DNA of 64,000 nucleotides. Source: Schistosoma haematobium (Eukaryota; Platyhelminthes; Trematoda; Strigeidida; Schistosomatidae). The stretch spans positions 32,534,902 through 32,598,901 of the forward strand of contig NC_067199.1 in NCBI RefSeq assembly GCF_000699445.3, in the 5' to 3' direction. The notes under the pieces were generated by a model. The model worked only from the letters and a program-made list of their open reading frames with translations, searched no databases and was not told the DNA's origin. The stretch's first letter is position 1. Each line of letters begins with the position of its first letter. Below, in pieces: positions 1 through 11,179 of the stretch. A program made the translations under genes and the position numbers.

Positions 1-234
1 TTATTAGCTTGTCAGTTATTTTTTTAAATAAACATAATGAATACCCTTCACTCTATAAATGTTTGTATTAAGATGAATTCGAGGTATAATTGATGGGATC
101 AGTTCTTGTTTTATCATTATTATATTCAAACACACGGTAATGTTTTAGGCTTGGTTTACAAAAAACGTTAAAAGTCTATCAAAAGTATTAAATACCATCA
201 TTTTAGGTAAACACTTAGCCACAGATTTCAAATA

Positions 235-441
235 CAATGTTAATTTTGATGGAGTTTTGTTCTCTGAGCTGGATAGTTTGGTCATGGAGCTTTCGTCGTT
301 CTTCTGAACGACATCATCAGCACAAACCTTAGATGGTAGTCGTTGTTCGAAAATGGGATAATTTCGCCAAAAGACAGGCTTCCACTCGAGAACCACTATA
401 TTTTGTCCACGAGTGTCTTCGCCAGCATATTCTACTAACAA
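235..441 (-). mobile_element. Penelope-like hammerhead repeat, copy 1
   Basis: Reads on the minus strand. The part at about 235-345 matches 690-805 on the plus strand almost base for base, so the two form an inverted pair about 0.4 kb apart. It contains a hammerhead-type core. An open frame of 98 codons (145-441) runs through the ribozyme without a stop. The stretch upstream of the ribozyme (345-441 on this strand) does not match copy 2. Hammerheads are known in the terminal repeats of Penelope-like elements. Assigning this repeat to that class is inference, because no reverse transcriptase is present. Confidence 0.45.
275..330 (-). ncRNA. Hammerhead ribozyme-like motif in the Penelope-like repeat
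   Basis: On the minus strand the core CUGAUGA is at 320-314. A strong stem II follows (UGUCGUU pairing with AACGAC around loop CAGAAG), then GAAA at 294-291. These are the conserved parts of a hammerhead. The cleavage triplet and stem I cannot be placed cleanly: GGUUUG upstream could pair with CAAACU downstream, but only with unpaired bases. Activity is therefore uncertain. Confidence 0.5.
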
Positions 442-487
442 GTGTAAGATATGGACCTACAATTAGGATGAAAAATAGCTGAGCAAA

Positions 488-848
488 GTGGAAAAAAATG
501 GTACACCTAATGATAACGGATGCTTACTACAGGATCTGCAAATGCCAACACGTCAAAGAGGACCAAAAGATGAAGCTACAAAGGACACTCACGTCAGAAC
601 ATTTGGAAATCTTGACAACAGCCATCGAGATATCATGCAAACGACACAGAGAACAAAGAAGAAACACCTTAAAGAAAAAACTAATCAAGATCTTAAAACC
701 ACCCATGGAAGACTTCTATCTGAAGTTTGTGCTGATGATGTCGTTCAGAAGAACGACGAAGGCTCCACGACCAAACCATCCAGCTCAGAGAACAAAACTC
801 CATCAAAATCATCCGCCTGAGCTACAAATCTTCTCCACCATCTCACAG
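488..848 (+). mobile_element. Penelope-like hammerhead repeat, copy 2
   Basis: The 3' part (690-848) is shared with copy 1 (inverted), with 43,548-43,640 (minus) and with 59,763-59,821 (plus, tail only). It ends in a recognisable tail, CAAATCTTCTCCACCATCTC. Upstream, two overlapping frames are open (488-820 and 498-854). The second encodes a Lys/Arg-rich, helix-like stretch around residues 45-75. I do not recognise either product, and neither has a known domain by eye. They may be remnants of an element ORF or chance open frames. Confidence 0.4.
724..780 (+). ncRNA. Hammerhead ribozyme-like motif, copy 2
   Basis: CUGAUGA at 732-738 is followed by a 6-7 bp stem II closed by CAGAAG. The downstream GAAA has become GAAG (758-761), which damages the conserved core. 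It lies in the same open frame as in copy 1, reading VCADDVVQKNDE. The core is recognisable but probably inactive. Confidence 0.45.
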
Positions 849-849
849 T

Positions 850-2984
850 GTTAGTTTGAATTTTTCATAGAATAGTCACATTTCATAAACACTAAGTTAA
901 CTAAACTTATTATACAGTTATGTTCACAGAGTTTGTATATGATTTTTGAAGATGTTTGATCATTGCTAGAAGATAGGACATAGTTCTTGGATTTCAAATT
1001 AAGAACAGGAATTAATCATAGTTGATCAACAGCATAAAACATAACTATATACTACTAATGAACATTACATTATCAGCTAAAAAATGAATAAGATCATAAT
1101 ATAAAACTGATATATTTCTGTAGAAAGTTTTATGGATAAGAACACTTACAATGTTCACCTGTAGATGAAAGAATCATGTCACTATCAATTCAATCTAAAT
1201 ATCTAATCAATCAAAAGCATAGAAAAGCTGAAAATCGTTTCGAAAATCATAATTTTAACAAACCTGGTAATGAGGTGCTTGTATATCAACATTTTGAGCT
1301 GATTTGTATTAATTGTCTTTTTCAATTACAATATCTGAAAAGCGTGTGTTTTTGTAGTTACCACAATAACTCTAAGATTGGTGATTTTGATTAAATTGTA
1401 CTGAAAATCTGATGATATAGTTGTTAATCAAATAGATTGTTGTAAAGCATCACAATTCTAGATATCAGTCTCACTTTTTAGATTAATTTCAAGTGTTATT
1501 GGACTAAAAAACATAAAAGACGAAAAAACAGATTATTTTTGTTAATGAGATTGACAATAGTTACGAATAAATTCTAAGCACCCAAAAAAGAACATGGTGA
1601 ATAACGAATAGAATTTCTGGGGAATAACACTGAATGGATGCTGATGTAACATAGGTTTAAGAAATCTAATAGATGTCGAAGAAGAATAAGGACATGAAAA
1701 ATAACGTAACTTTATGGTCTGGTCAAAAACATATCAATCTGGTTATCTCAATTAATCGGATCAAAACCAAACAGGAGTAAATGCAAGAACTTTTTTATTG
1801 AATATATATTGTCTAACGAATGAAAATGTATTTGAAATATCCTAAGGAAATATATCTTTCTAATTTACATCACAAAAAACCATTTTGATGTACTAAACTT
1901 TCTTCACTCGAGTTTATACAGATATTCTAGATATATTGGTGGTTGTACCATGAGCTGAAGCATATCCGGTATATTTATATTGGTTATCCACTTTAGATAC
2001 TTTTACGAATTTAGTTAATTGAATGTATTTTACGGATCAATCCATTAATTATATTTGCGCTTTTGTCAACTTGATGTACTTAAACAGTATGATCACTTTA
2101 TAAGAATCTGATGAAAAAATACTTTGTAATTTTCTAATTGTTGTCGATAAATATAATGATCATGAATGACTTATATGTACTGATGTATGAAAGTGAAGTC
2201 CTTGAGTTCATAGATAACTCCATATACTTGATTGCTGCATCAGTTTCCAGCTAGCTATTCAGTAAATAACATAGCGGCTACAGAAAACTTTATCATATAT
2301 TTCAGTCTACACCATTTGAACTGGAACTAGATATTCGGGTGCAGAACAGAGTACAAGTATTTTCCTCAAATATTCAAAGCCTAGATGATATAATGAAACC
2401 AATAAATGATGTTTACAAAACAATAGTTTACTGTTTTAAGAAGTCAGGTGACTTTGTAACATTTCACCGGATTGAGAGAACTGGAGAATAAATAATCCAG
2501 GTTGAATTTCTTTGAAAGGAAAATAAACTTTAAGCGTAGAAATAAATTTCATTATGATCTAGTCGTAAGTGTTTGAACCTTCCGTAGTTGATGTTAACCT
2601 TTCAAATTGATCAATCTCTTTAGTAATACGTGTATCTTAAACATATTGTCTAGATATTCTTATCATACACAAGCATTTTGTCAAACAGAGTTTAATGATG
2701 ACCGATAGTGATATAAATAACATGTGTTTTATTCCATTTGCTATTAGTCAACTAGACGTACCAATACTAATTTTCATGCCGAGACGTAAACTTAATACAC
2801 TTAAAACACCAACAGGATATCCGCTGAACCACTGAGCATAGATATTTACTAGATTGTGAAGCTGTAATGAATAATAATTTAGTTGTAAAGGTTCGAATCT
2901 TCCAGTTACTAATGTTAAAGGCTGCAAGTGATCATTATAAAAATAAAAATGAAACACATGCATAGGGTATTTGATAACCTGTAT
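850..2984. other. No recognisable feature
   Basis: AT-rich sequence with only short chance frames. I see no repeat shared with the rest of the window and no exon-like stretch. Confidence 0.5.
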
Positions 2985-3535
2985 ACATTTATTTATTTGA
3001 ACTCATCGATATTTGTACAAGGGGGCACACAAATCTCATTTGATTTGTGTGAGGGCTGTGATACTGCCCGGGTGCCCAAACCAAAGCAGGTGGTTTTCTT
3101 AGGAGGCCACACCCCGAGCCTTTGACCTAAAGGTCTGATCCACAAGGCAGTGGAGCAACGTGACGAGATGCAGTCCCATCATAACCAGTGACCAATAAGT
3201 GGTTCATATGCCATTTATTCCTTCAGGATAATGAAGCCCATGTGCACCATTGATTTGAAATCAGGGTTTTCCAACTCCTCTAGGTGAACTCTCCATGACT
3301 ACCGACCCGGTTAAAGCGCCAGACATTCTCTTTTCGTCCTCTGAATTTCGTAAACAACACCCTCACCACGAGAAGGTAGTGAGTAGGAAATTACTGACAG
3401 AGGCTATACACGCGTGGCTATGTGAGAGCATTTCGAGAGGGAGAGCAGACTCTCCCGACTCTCGATCGTACCAGGAAATTTTGAGGGCATCCTGTTTACG
3501 AATCTGCTTTAACTCAAAAAGTCGATTCTGTTGTT
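2985..3535 (+). repeat. Unclassified dispersed repeat A, copy 1
   Basis: A block clearly richer in GC than its surroundings. It matches 36,465-36,925 over its whole length with scattered substitutions and indels. Shared landmarks are a GGCAC-rich start, a CCCGGGTG/CACGGGTG stretch, GATCCACAAGGCA and CCCATGTGCACCATTG. An 86-codon frame (3,295-3,555) lies at its 3' side, but the other copy does not preserve it, so I do not call it coding. It could be an LTR or an untranslated end of a retroelement. I see no target-site duplication or tail that decides this. Confidence 0.6.
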
Positions 3536-3539
3536 TCCA

Positions 3540-5615
3540 TCCCTTATATATGTAGAATCATACCTATAAACTGAGAAATCAATTTGCATGCGTAAATATT
3601 TGCAATCAGAAAATTTCACAGGTAAATTTTAAAAAATAGCCAAATCATTAGCGCAGATTACATTTTTCTCTTACAATAAATAAATTGTCACCTCACTATT
3701 AGATTCTTTAAAAAATCTTTAAATGAATATATTACACTGAGTACAGAACTAGATTTAGACAAATATAGGTGGAATGAATCCAGTCATAATATTTGCTTCA
3801 TCAACTAGTTTCAAAAACCAATCTGTAGTAGATATGAACCAATAAAAACATCATTGTAATGATTATCAATGCAATTTTTTTGGCATAGATTTTATGTTTG
3901 TTCATCTAATACAATGAATATTCTGTTAGCTAAAAGTGACTAATAACTTTATTGTTCATTTGTTTTTAAACTGTTGAAGTATTCTGTATATTGAAATTTA
4001 TTTTAATAACATATGCATATTTTGTTTTGATCTATTCAACAACTGACAGAAGATCCATCAGTCTTCTAGAGAATTCTTGATGATAACAGTTAGTTGATAA
4101 CAAATAGATCAATTAAATTTATGTCATTAGTTATATAATGATAAAAAACTGACTAGCAAACAACTGAATACACATTAATTGATAAAATATAATGAAAGGT
4201 TATCACAAAAAACTGAGTAAGTGAATGGGACATCAACCTTTGATATTATTTAAGATAAAGACTACAAACAGAATTCGGCAGAATTGTTTCATATCATTTA
4301 GGACTCATCAACAGAATATGATTTCATCCCAGTGTGTTCTTATAATAACACTCTAATCTGTCTCTGATTATTTCAAAAGCAAAACTATGATTTACTGAAC
4401 TACTGAGTGCTCATAGCTAACATATTTTTTTATTGGGTAGAAGGTTTGTACCAGGTAGGTTTTGATATTCAGAATTAAAAGAGATGGGTTTCTACATACC
4501 TATAGATGCTGAATATTAGTAAACGAAAGATAAACGTTTTTAAAATGATGAATATATTTCTAATAAATTAAGTAGTGAAAAATGTGGATGAATAATAGGA
4601 ATATAAAAATAGTTTGTTATTGTTTTTCGTTTTGTAAAGTTTTTATTCATAGTACAGTAGTATGTCGACGTTTACTACAGTAATTCCTTTGTGTTTATCG
4701 CTTTGACGATATTAGTCTATCGAATTATTGTCCTATAACATTTGAAAAAGAATAAAGAGTGAGCTATTAATGTGCTGAATTCTTTTGAAGAAACATACAA
4801 AAGACGATGTATCAGTACAAAATACCATAATGCTTCTAAGAGTCTAGTATTTAAGATACATTCCTGTTCAAATACTGATCTAAAATTTCATTCTTATAAT
4901 CAATAGTGTTATAAAACCTTGAAATCTGAAGTTAGAATAATCTGATTGAATTTTCGCAAAAATTTAGATATATTCGATACACATTACTTCCTTCATTAAC
5001 TTGTAATAAAACTGTTTTACCATGCCCCTTACCTGATTGAATCATCTTTCAACTGTTTTTTTAACCAACTAACCTTAGTTCACGTTGTGTTCAGGGGTTC
5101 AATCTATTTACAATACCCACTTCCTACGGTACCTCACATCCACTAGGTATAATTAAAGACCTGAATGAAATTTAGTTGCGAGACTAAAATATGGTGTACA
5201 CAAGTCACAGGCATTTATACATTGGTTTTCAAGACATAGATAAGAACATATAGAGTGATTCTTTGACTGAGTGCATAATTGGTCATCTCTAACCTAATAA
5301 TCAACCTTGACATATATTGTGAACGTAAATATGTGATGTGTTTAGAATCGCTTACCCTGTCATCTCAATAAATATTTCAATTTATTATTATTATGAGTAT
5401 GGTTTCATATACTTTATTGGATACTTATTTAATTCACATACTATAATCGTTAGTCTACTGTTTAACTCGACCGTCTAGAATATTCCTTTGGATATAATAC
5501 TTATTTAATCTTTTGACTTTATTTAAATTTCAGTTATCTTTGTTACTCTATACCAACATCGTTACTTGCACTAACCTTGAATAATCTTTAACACCATGAA
5601 GGTATGTTAAATTTG
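3540..5615. other. No recognisable feature
   Basis: AT-rich. The stretch 5,040-5,230 is somewhat less AT-rich and may be an old repeat, but I see no second copy in the window. Confidence 0.4.
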
Positions 5616-5616
5616 A

Positions 5617-5972
5617 ATTCACTTGGTGTGGTTTGCTTGTATCTTTCCATTGTTGTTTAGGACTGTAATTGATCAGTCTCTTATTGGCATATATGTATCC
5701 TGTGTGAATTGCCTCGATATTGCTTTAGGTCACATCCGGCTGACAAATCTCAAACAGGACGGAACGCTCTTGGGATTCCACTGCTAGCCACTATCCATCT
5801 TTGCTTATGTTAAATTTGATTTATAATTTAAATATTCTAAAGCTTGTGACTTTAGGCAATATCGAGAAAATCCGCACAGGCTGCACATATGCCAACAAGA
5901 GACTGATCAATAGCATTCCTAAATAACAGTGGAAAGATGCAGACAAACAACATCAAATGAATTTAAACTTCA
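5617..5972 (+). mobile_element. Type-1 (Smα-like) hammerhead element with foldback ends
   Basis: The left arm (5,617-5,731) is the reverse complement, with substitutions, of the right arm (5,840-5,972). The outer ends read CACTTGGTGTGG on the left and ACAACATCAAATG on the right. A degenerate hammerhead region (5,731-5,806) sits between them. The same right arm follows the ribozyme at 45,790-46,008, and the same left-arm orientation is seen at 38,773-38,991. The Smα SINE family of schistosomes is known to carry a hammerhead and a tRNA-like promoter. This copy has only the ribozyme part between its arms, and its core (CUGACAA, GGAA) is mutated. Confidence 0.7.
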
Positions 5973-6051
5973 TCTCATTGCACAAGCAGGTGGCTATCAT
6001 GACTCAGTAGCTAAGCGGATAAAATGATAACGTTTGAAACGAACAGTGTGG

Positions 6052-6062
6052 GGTTCGAGTCC
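6052..6062 (+). promoter_or_regulatory. Internal pol III B box of the type-1 SINE
   Basis: GGTTCGAGTCC fits the consensus GGTTCRANNCC. It belongs to the tRNA-derived promoter of the element, about 40 bp upstream of the hammerhead. Confidence 0.6.
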
Positions 6063-6092
6063 CGGAGCAAATATAAACTCCGAAATGGAAGT

Positions 6093-6141
6093 GCATCCAA
6101 CTGACGAGCCTCAAATAGGACGAAACCCATGTCCCGGATTT
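6093..6141 (+). ncRNA. Hammerhead ribozyme of the type-1 element
   Basis: CUGACGA at 6,101-6,107 fits CUGANGA. GAAA is at 6,122-6,125 and GUC at 6,131-6,133 is the expected cleavage triplet. Stem I pairs GCAUCC with GGAU imperfectly. Stem II (GCCU with GGAC) has a C-A mismatch. The catalytic core is present but the helices are weak, so self-cleavage is doubtful. Confidence 0.55.
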
Positions 6142-6830
6142 CATTGCTAGCCATCATCTACCTTAGCTTATATGTTAAATTTGATTTAAGCATTATGATT
6201 TTCAAACTGATAATAATAATAATAATTGAAAAGTTAACAATTATGCTATTCTATTCAGATTGTTGTTGATATGAATTCTTTATTCCACAGTGAAATTTCA
6301 TTCATAATTATCAATAATGGGAAAAAAGAAGAATGAAAGGTGGGATGCAAACTACTTCAAAAGTAAACCAATCATAAGTATTCTTAAAGAAAAAAAATAA
6401 AAAAATAAATGCAACTTGAGTAAATAAATGAAAAATAAAAAGTAACCATTTTTATTCATGAAAATATTTTGGTTTCTTTATTGAATCAAGAAAACAATTG
6501 GTTCTCATTTACTAAAGCATAAAATCATTAAATGATATTTAATAGTAAACTATAATGAACAGTTATGTGAATTAGTTTTGTACACTTTTTCAATTTTATC
6601 CAGATGTTTATGGTTATTTTTGTCACTTAACAATAATAACAAATTTTTAAAAAAAAATCTTTTCATTCACTTATCTCTATGTGATAAACTATCCTCTTTA
6701 ATGTAGATAAAACAAAGTGAAATAAAATATACCATATAAGAAATAACATTTAAAATTCAATGATTCAATTACATTTCTTTGTTAAGGTAGATAATTTCTC
6801 AATATTATAAATTAAATAGATATTAACTTA

Positions 6831-7217
6831 TCAGTTTAGAGGTTGTGGAAATTGTTAAGTTTTTGATTGAAATCATGGATCAATTGAAGCTAGACTACCA
6901 TGGAAAACCTGGAAGCACTGGACCAGTGGAGCTAATCCGTGTCAGGTAGAAACAAGTGTCTACTTCAGTACAATGGTCGAGCGATTTCGTGGATTGGTTG
7001 GGGTTAGACATTAACACCAATTAATGCCGGTTCAGTGGTCTAATTGGTTAAGCGCCTGGTGCGAGACTGATAGGTCCTGGGTTCGAGTCTCGCGGGGTAT
7101 GGGGTAGTGGACGCGCACTGTTGAGCAGTCCCATACTAGGACGAAACGGCCATCCAGTGCTTCCGGGTTTTTTATGGTGGTCTAGCGTCAATTGATCCAT
7201 GATTTTAATCAAAAAGA
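6831..7217 (+). mobile_element. Type-2 tRNA/hammerhead foldback element
   Basis: A well-preserved copy. The left end (6,855-6,920) is an inverted copy of the right end (7,152-7,216): ATTGAAGCTAGACTACCATG faces its complement near 7,175-7,195. Between them lie a non-tRNA leader containing CAGTGGAGCTAATCCGTGTC, a tRNA-like body (7,026-7,099) and a hammerhead region (7,113-7,162). The ribozyme core is changed to UUGAGCA, so it is probably inactive. GAAA and the stem III palindrome region remain. The whole looks like a SINE with unusually long inverted ends. Confidence 0.7.
7036..7090 (+). promoter_or_regulatory. Pol III A and B boxes of the type-2 element
   Basis: A box TGGTCTAATTGG (7,036-7,047) and B box GGTTCGAGTCT (7,080-7,090) have the spacing expected of a tRNA gene. 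The acceptor and anticodon arms fold only partly, so this is a SINE promoter and not a tRNA gene. Confidence 0.6.
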
Positions 7218-7784
7218 TATTAAATTATTGGTTCATTACAAACCAATTATTGTTGATTTGAAGTAATCAAATTCGACAGGATATTTAAAATGACACATAT
7301 CTCTTATTGTCATTTTGATTAGTTGGTAATAAGTAGAAGAATCAGTGAATTTTAGTGTCTAAATAAACTCTTATCTACATTCTTGCTTTCTTTTTTACAA
7401 TGAGATATATCAGTCTTGTTCTATTGTATTAAAATAGCAAATAAGTTTTCCCTCAGTTACAATAAACAGCCAAACCAGGAATTTTTACAGGATACAATAA
7501 AGTAAATAAATCATTATGATAATTATTTATAAAGAAAAAGAAATAAAAACTGAAAAAAAGGCGTTGAAATCCAAAAAAACCCACTTTCTATGTTCATATG
7601 ATGAGTTAATATGCATAGAATATAACTACATCTGAAAATTAGATGATTATCAGCACAGGATTTTGTGGATAAAGTTGTTTCATTTCGTGATATGAAGTAT
7701 GTGAAAATTCTATAATAACCATAAAACCCTAAACTGATAATAATCTAGTACTCAATAAAGACTAGTTTCTAGATGTAATTCCTA

Positions 7785-8075
7785 GAGTTCTAGTCAGAAA
7801 CTGTGACTAACGGGATCCAAACATGTCGGGTATGAGACAACCATCTATCGAAGACAATAGAAAATGGTCATGAAGTATCGTGAGTTGATTAAAGTTAGAC
7901 TTTTTGCTGTCGATATTCGTCTCATTTGTCCACAGGTTAGGCCCTCACTTAAAAATCATCGGTTTAGCTCTTTTTGGCGGGTTGTGGAAACTCATTGTTG
8001 GGGACTGCAGTACCAGGACGAGATAGCCTTCAAAGCTTTCAGGTTTTAGATTGTTGTCAAACTAAGATCAGTTCA
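7785..8075 (+). mobile_element. Degenerate type-2 element
   Basis: It aligns with the leader of better copies (AACGGGATCCAAACATGTCGGG; compare 57,911-57,935) and with the ribozyme end (GGGGACTGCAGTACCAGGACGA). It has no usable pol III boxes or ribozyme core. The 61-codon open frame here is accidental. Confidence 0.45.
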
Positions 8076-8477
8076 TGATACAATGTCTATCAAATCTAAA
8101 CTATGATCAATAATAAGCCAGGGAATATCATGTTCGGAGACAAAATAGGAAGTAAAGTCTTTTTTTTTAATCTTAAATATTTTTATTTCACAAACAAAAA
8201 TAAATGAACTAACAGCTGTAATAACATTGAGATATATTTGGAATAACTAAAAAGTTTCCCTTTATCTAATTGATGACGTATCAATACTAAATCTTTTAAT
8301 TTGGTGATTTACTGAATATTAGAAGTATATTAAATATAGTGATCATCCGTAAATGTTGTTTGTTATTACATCATTTTAGAACAAAGCACGAAGTCGTATA
8401 ACTAAATTTTCTTGTTTTAATAGCTTGATTATAAGAATGCATATATAAGGTTTATTTAAGGTGAAATTTTATCAGTC

Positions 8478-8590
8478 TTATAGTGGTAGGTATTCTACTT
8501 CTGGTTAGTGCTACATACTACTTGTATCTGTCAGCATAAGTAGCATACAGAACACTATAACCGGAGTAAGATAATCCGTCACTACCGATA
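8478..8590 (-). repeat. Unclassified repeat B, partial copy
   Basis: On the minus strand the motif GCTACTTATGCTGACAGATA followed by CAAGTAGTATGTAGC resembles 19,388-19,430 on the plus strand. The match is only about 60 bp, so the family assignment is tentative. Confidence 0.3.
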
Positions 8591-8928
8591 GCATGAAATG
8601 GTAGTCAGATAATATCTCGAATAAACTTAAGCTAAAAATGTAGATCATGAAATGTTGATTTACATTAAATGCTAAAGCTGAATATTTTGGATTTGATGGT
8701 GGGGACATAAAACTATAACTTCTGATTACTACCAAACTAATAATAAGACAACTTTTCAGGAGTTTTTCCTTTTAAATGGTTTACTAATTGGTGTATACTT
8801 TCAAATTTTCCGCCAGGTTAATGTAACTTCAGATTTGAGATTTACACTGTTGTAAAATAAGATATTTAGATAATGTTTTGTAAACATATTCACTGACAAC
8901 AGGTGATTTATTAAGTGAATGATCAAAG

Positions 8929-9000
8929 TATCAGAAGAGGTTTTGTGAAGACTGTTGTAAATTCAGCAGTTGAGATGATGAGTCAATTGAAGCTAGACGT
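8929..9000 (+). repeat. Isolated terminal arm of a type-2 element
   Basis: Only the outermost arm remains. It starts at TATCAGAAGAGGTTTTGTG and ends at TTGAAGCTAGACG, then breaks off abruptly into unrelated sequence. It defines the outer end of the family, TATCAGAAGGGGTTTTGTGG in better copies. Confidence 0.6.
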
Positions 9001-9474
9001 TTTTTATTAACTTTTCGACTGATAACAAAGAACTGTAAAAACCTATTCATATTCAAACTCTTGGAATATTCTTATGGATACCTTAAAATGGTATATAAAC
9101 ATGATGAAAGTTTCCTATTGTTACTGAGATTACTTAATAATCTTTGAGAAAATTCAATCTACACTAACTTATTTTTAATAGTCACTTAATGTTAGTTCTC
9201 ATAGATGAAATTCTTCAATAGTGAAAACTTTTAAAACAAATCAAAAACGTATTTATAGTAGGGTGAAATTTGTTAAAATATAACATTTTGTTCATATGAT
9301 GTGTTTCATTTCAAGTATAATTTCATTAATAATATCTATAACAGCATTACAACAAGCTTCTTTCCAAAATTTAGTGCATTCTTATAGACATTTAGTTATG
9401 CAATAATATTAGATCATAAGTTTATTGTTTTGTCATACTATTGTAGATCCATCTATTGAGTTATTTTTTTATTG

Positions 9475-9775
9475 AATTCATGAGTCAATTGAAGCTAGAC
9501 CACCATGGAAAATCTGGAAGCATTGGATGGCCGTCTCGTCCTAGTATGGAACTTCTCAGCAATGCGCATCCATGATCCCGCACCCTGCGAGATTCGAACC
9601 CCGAACCTATCAGTCTCGCGCCAGGCGCTTAACTAACTAGACCACTGAACCGGCATTCAATGGTGTTAATGTCTAACCTCAACCAATCCATGAAATTGCG
9701 CGACCATTTTCCATTGTATTGAGGTAGATAACTGTTTCTACCTGACACGGATTAGCTCCACTGGTCACGGCAATA
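9475..9775 (-). mobile_element. Type-2 element
   Basis: A long copy on the minus strand: leader (9,775-9,660), tRNA-like body (about 9,653-9,579) with a B box whose complement is AGATTCGAACC (9,590-9,600), the hammerhead region (9,520-9,570), and the right arm to 9,475. The ribozyme reads CUGAGAA and GAGA instead of CUGANGA and GAAA, so it is inactive. An 8-bp repeat TTTTATTG (9,467-9,474 and 9,785-9,792) near the ends might be a target-site duplication, but it is too simple to rely on. Confidence 0.65.
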
Positions 9776-9799
9776 TATTTGTCATTTTATTGTCATAAT

Positions 9800-10430
9800 G
9801 AAATAGTCGATATTTTCAGTACTATTTATGTAAGTAAAATAACGATACCTAATTTAATTAACTCAGTTAATTATAAGAAACTAATCTTATTAAGTAAAAA
9901 TAGAGATTGAAATAAGGATGTTTATCAGTGAATTGATTTTGAGAATTAGTTTATTGTCTGAGAAAAACTTTTTTTCTTTTTTAATTGTTTTCATCATTTC
10001 ATTATGACGTAAACAAATTAGAGGTAGATTTGCCCACATCAAAAACTAATGAAATATTAACACAACAAAAAAGTTTTTTTCGACAGACATTCGGGCATAA
10101 TCATTGATCAACATCGGAAATGAATATAAATAATTTTTTTTGTTTTTTTTCTGGGGGGGGAGTATGAAAAGTAACGCTATAATTAAATTGTTGTTTATTA
10201 AAATAAAGTTCATGAAAATTAGATAAATATTATTTGCGTAGGCGATTTATTTTGGCATAACTATTTATGCTATAAATTTATTTCCTTTTTAAATTATTCG
10301 ATATATATTTTTTTCCAACTTGAGAGTATTTCAGCTACATGAAAATATCTAGTACTGATTTACATAGTTACATATTCATTTTATTATTGAAAAAACAAAC
10401 GACAAAGGGTTTATAATTGGATACCTAAAA
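9800..10430. other. No recognisable feature
   Basis: AT-rich with homopolymer runs, including an eight-G run at 10,154-10,161. No open frame or shared repeat is seen. Confidence 0.4.
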
Positions 10431-10445
10431 TGACAATCTGATATT

Positions 10446-11162
10446 ACTTACTTACTTACTTACGCCTGTTACTCCTAATGGAGCATAGGCCACCGACCAG
10501 CATTCTCCAACCCAAACTGTCCTGGGCATTCCTTTCCCGTTCTATCCAATTCTTGTTCATTCTTCTTATTTCTGTCTCCATTTCTCGGCGTGATGTATTC
10601 TTTGGTTTTCCTCTCCTCCTTTGACCTTGAGAATTACAAGTGAGGGTTCGCCTTGTGATGCAGTTGGGTGCTTTCCTCAATGTGTGTCCTATCCACTTCC
10701 AGCGCTCCTTCTTGATTTATTCCTCCGTTGGAATCTGGTTTGTTCTCCCGCTGTAGATTGTTTCTGATGGTGTCTGGTCAACGGATCCGAAGTATTTAGC
10801 GTAGACAGCTGTTAATAAACACCTGTTTTTTCTGGACGATGGCTTTCGCAGTTCTCCAGGTTTCCGCCCCATACAGTAGAACTGTCTTGACATTTGTATT
10901 GAAAATCCTGACATTGGTGTTGGTTGACAGTTGCTTTGAGTTCCAGATGTTATTCAGTTGTAAATATGCTGCTCTTGCTTTGCCGATCCGCGCTTTCACA
11001 TCTGCATCAGATCCACTGTGTTCATCTATCATAGTGCCCAGATATGTAAAGGTTTTTACATCTTCCAAATCTTCGTCAATTGTGATTAGACTGGTGCATG
11101 CTATGTTGTATTGGAGAATGTTGCTTTTCCCTTTGTGTATGTTGGGACCTACTGCTGGTGCT
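10446..11162 (-). mobile_element. 5'-truncated RTE-type LINE
   Basis: The minus strand encodes the C-terminal part of an RTE reverse-transcriptase polyprotein in broken frames (11,068-10,796 and 10,680-10,456). The first includes the typical FTYLG and [14 protein letters not shown] motifs, and the end reads [11 protein letters not shown] before the stop. The element ends in a TTAC repeat tail (complement at 10,442-10,461). A perfect 13-bp direct repeat ACAATCTGATATT flanks it (10,433-10,445 and 11,163-11,175), so both ends are fixed. Endonuclease and catalytic palm are absent, consistent with incomplete reverse transcription. A frameshift separates the two parts. Confidence 0.85.
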
Positions 11163-11179
11163 ACAATCTGATATTGATA

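Larger units (their letters stand above)
5990..6178 (+). mobile_element. Type-1 (Smα-like) element: tRNA-like region plus hammerhead
   Basis: A tRNA-like segment (about 5,996-6,070) has an A-box-like GACTCAGTAGCTAAGCGG at 6,001-6,018 and a B box GGTTCGAGTCC at 6,052-6,062. It is followed by a hammerhead (6,093-6,141) and by the GCTAGCC...CTTAGCTTAT tail typical of the family. This is the tRNA-promoter-then-ribozyme order described for Smα. It lies directly after the foldback copy at 5,617-5,972, in the same orientation. Confidence 0.7.

Noticed and set aside
7026..7099. Functional tRNA gene
   Set aside because: A and B boxes are present, but the arms do not pair well, and the same body recurs in some twenty diverged copies always joined to a hammerhead. 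It is a SINE promoter.
9467..9792. 8-bp target-site duplication of the type-2 copy
   Set aside because: TTTTATTG is too simple in AT-rich sequence and does not sit exactly at the element ends, so I do not use it as evidence.
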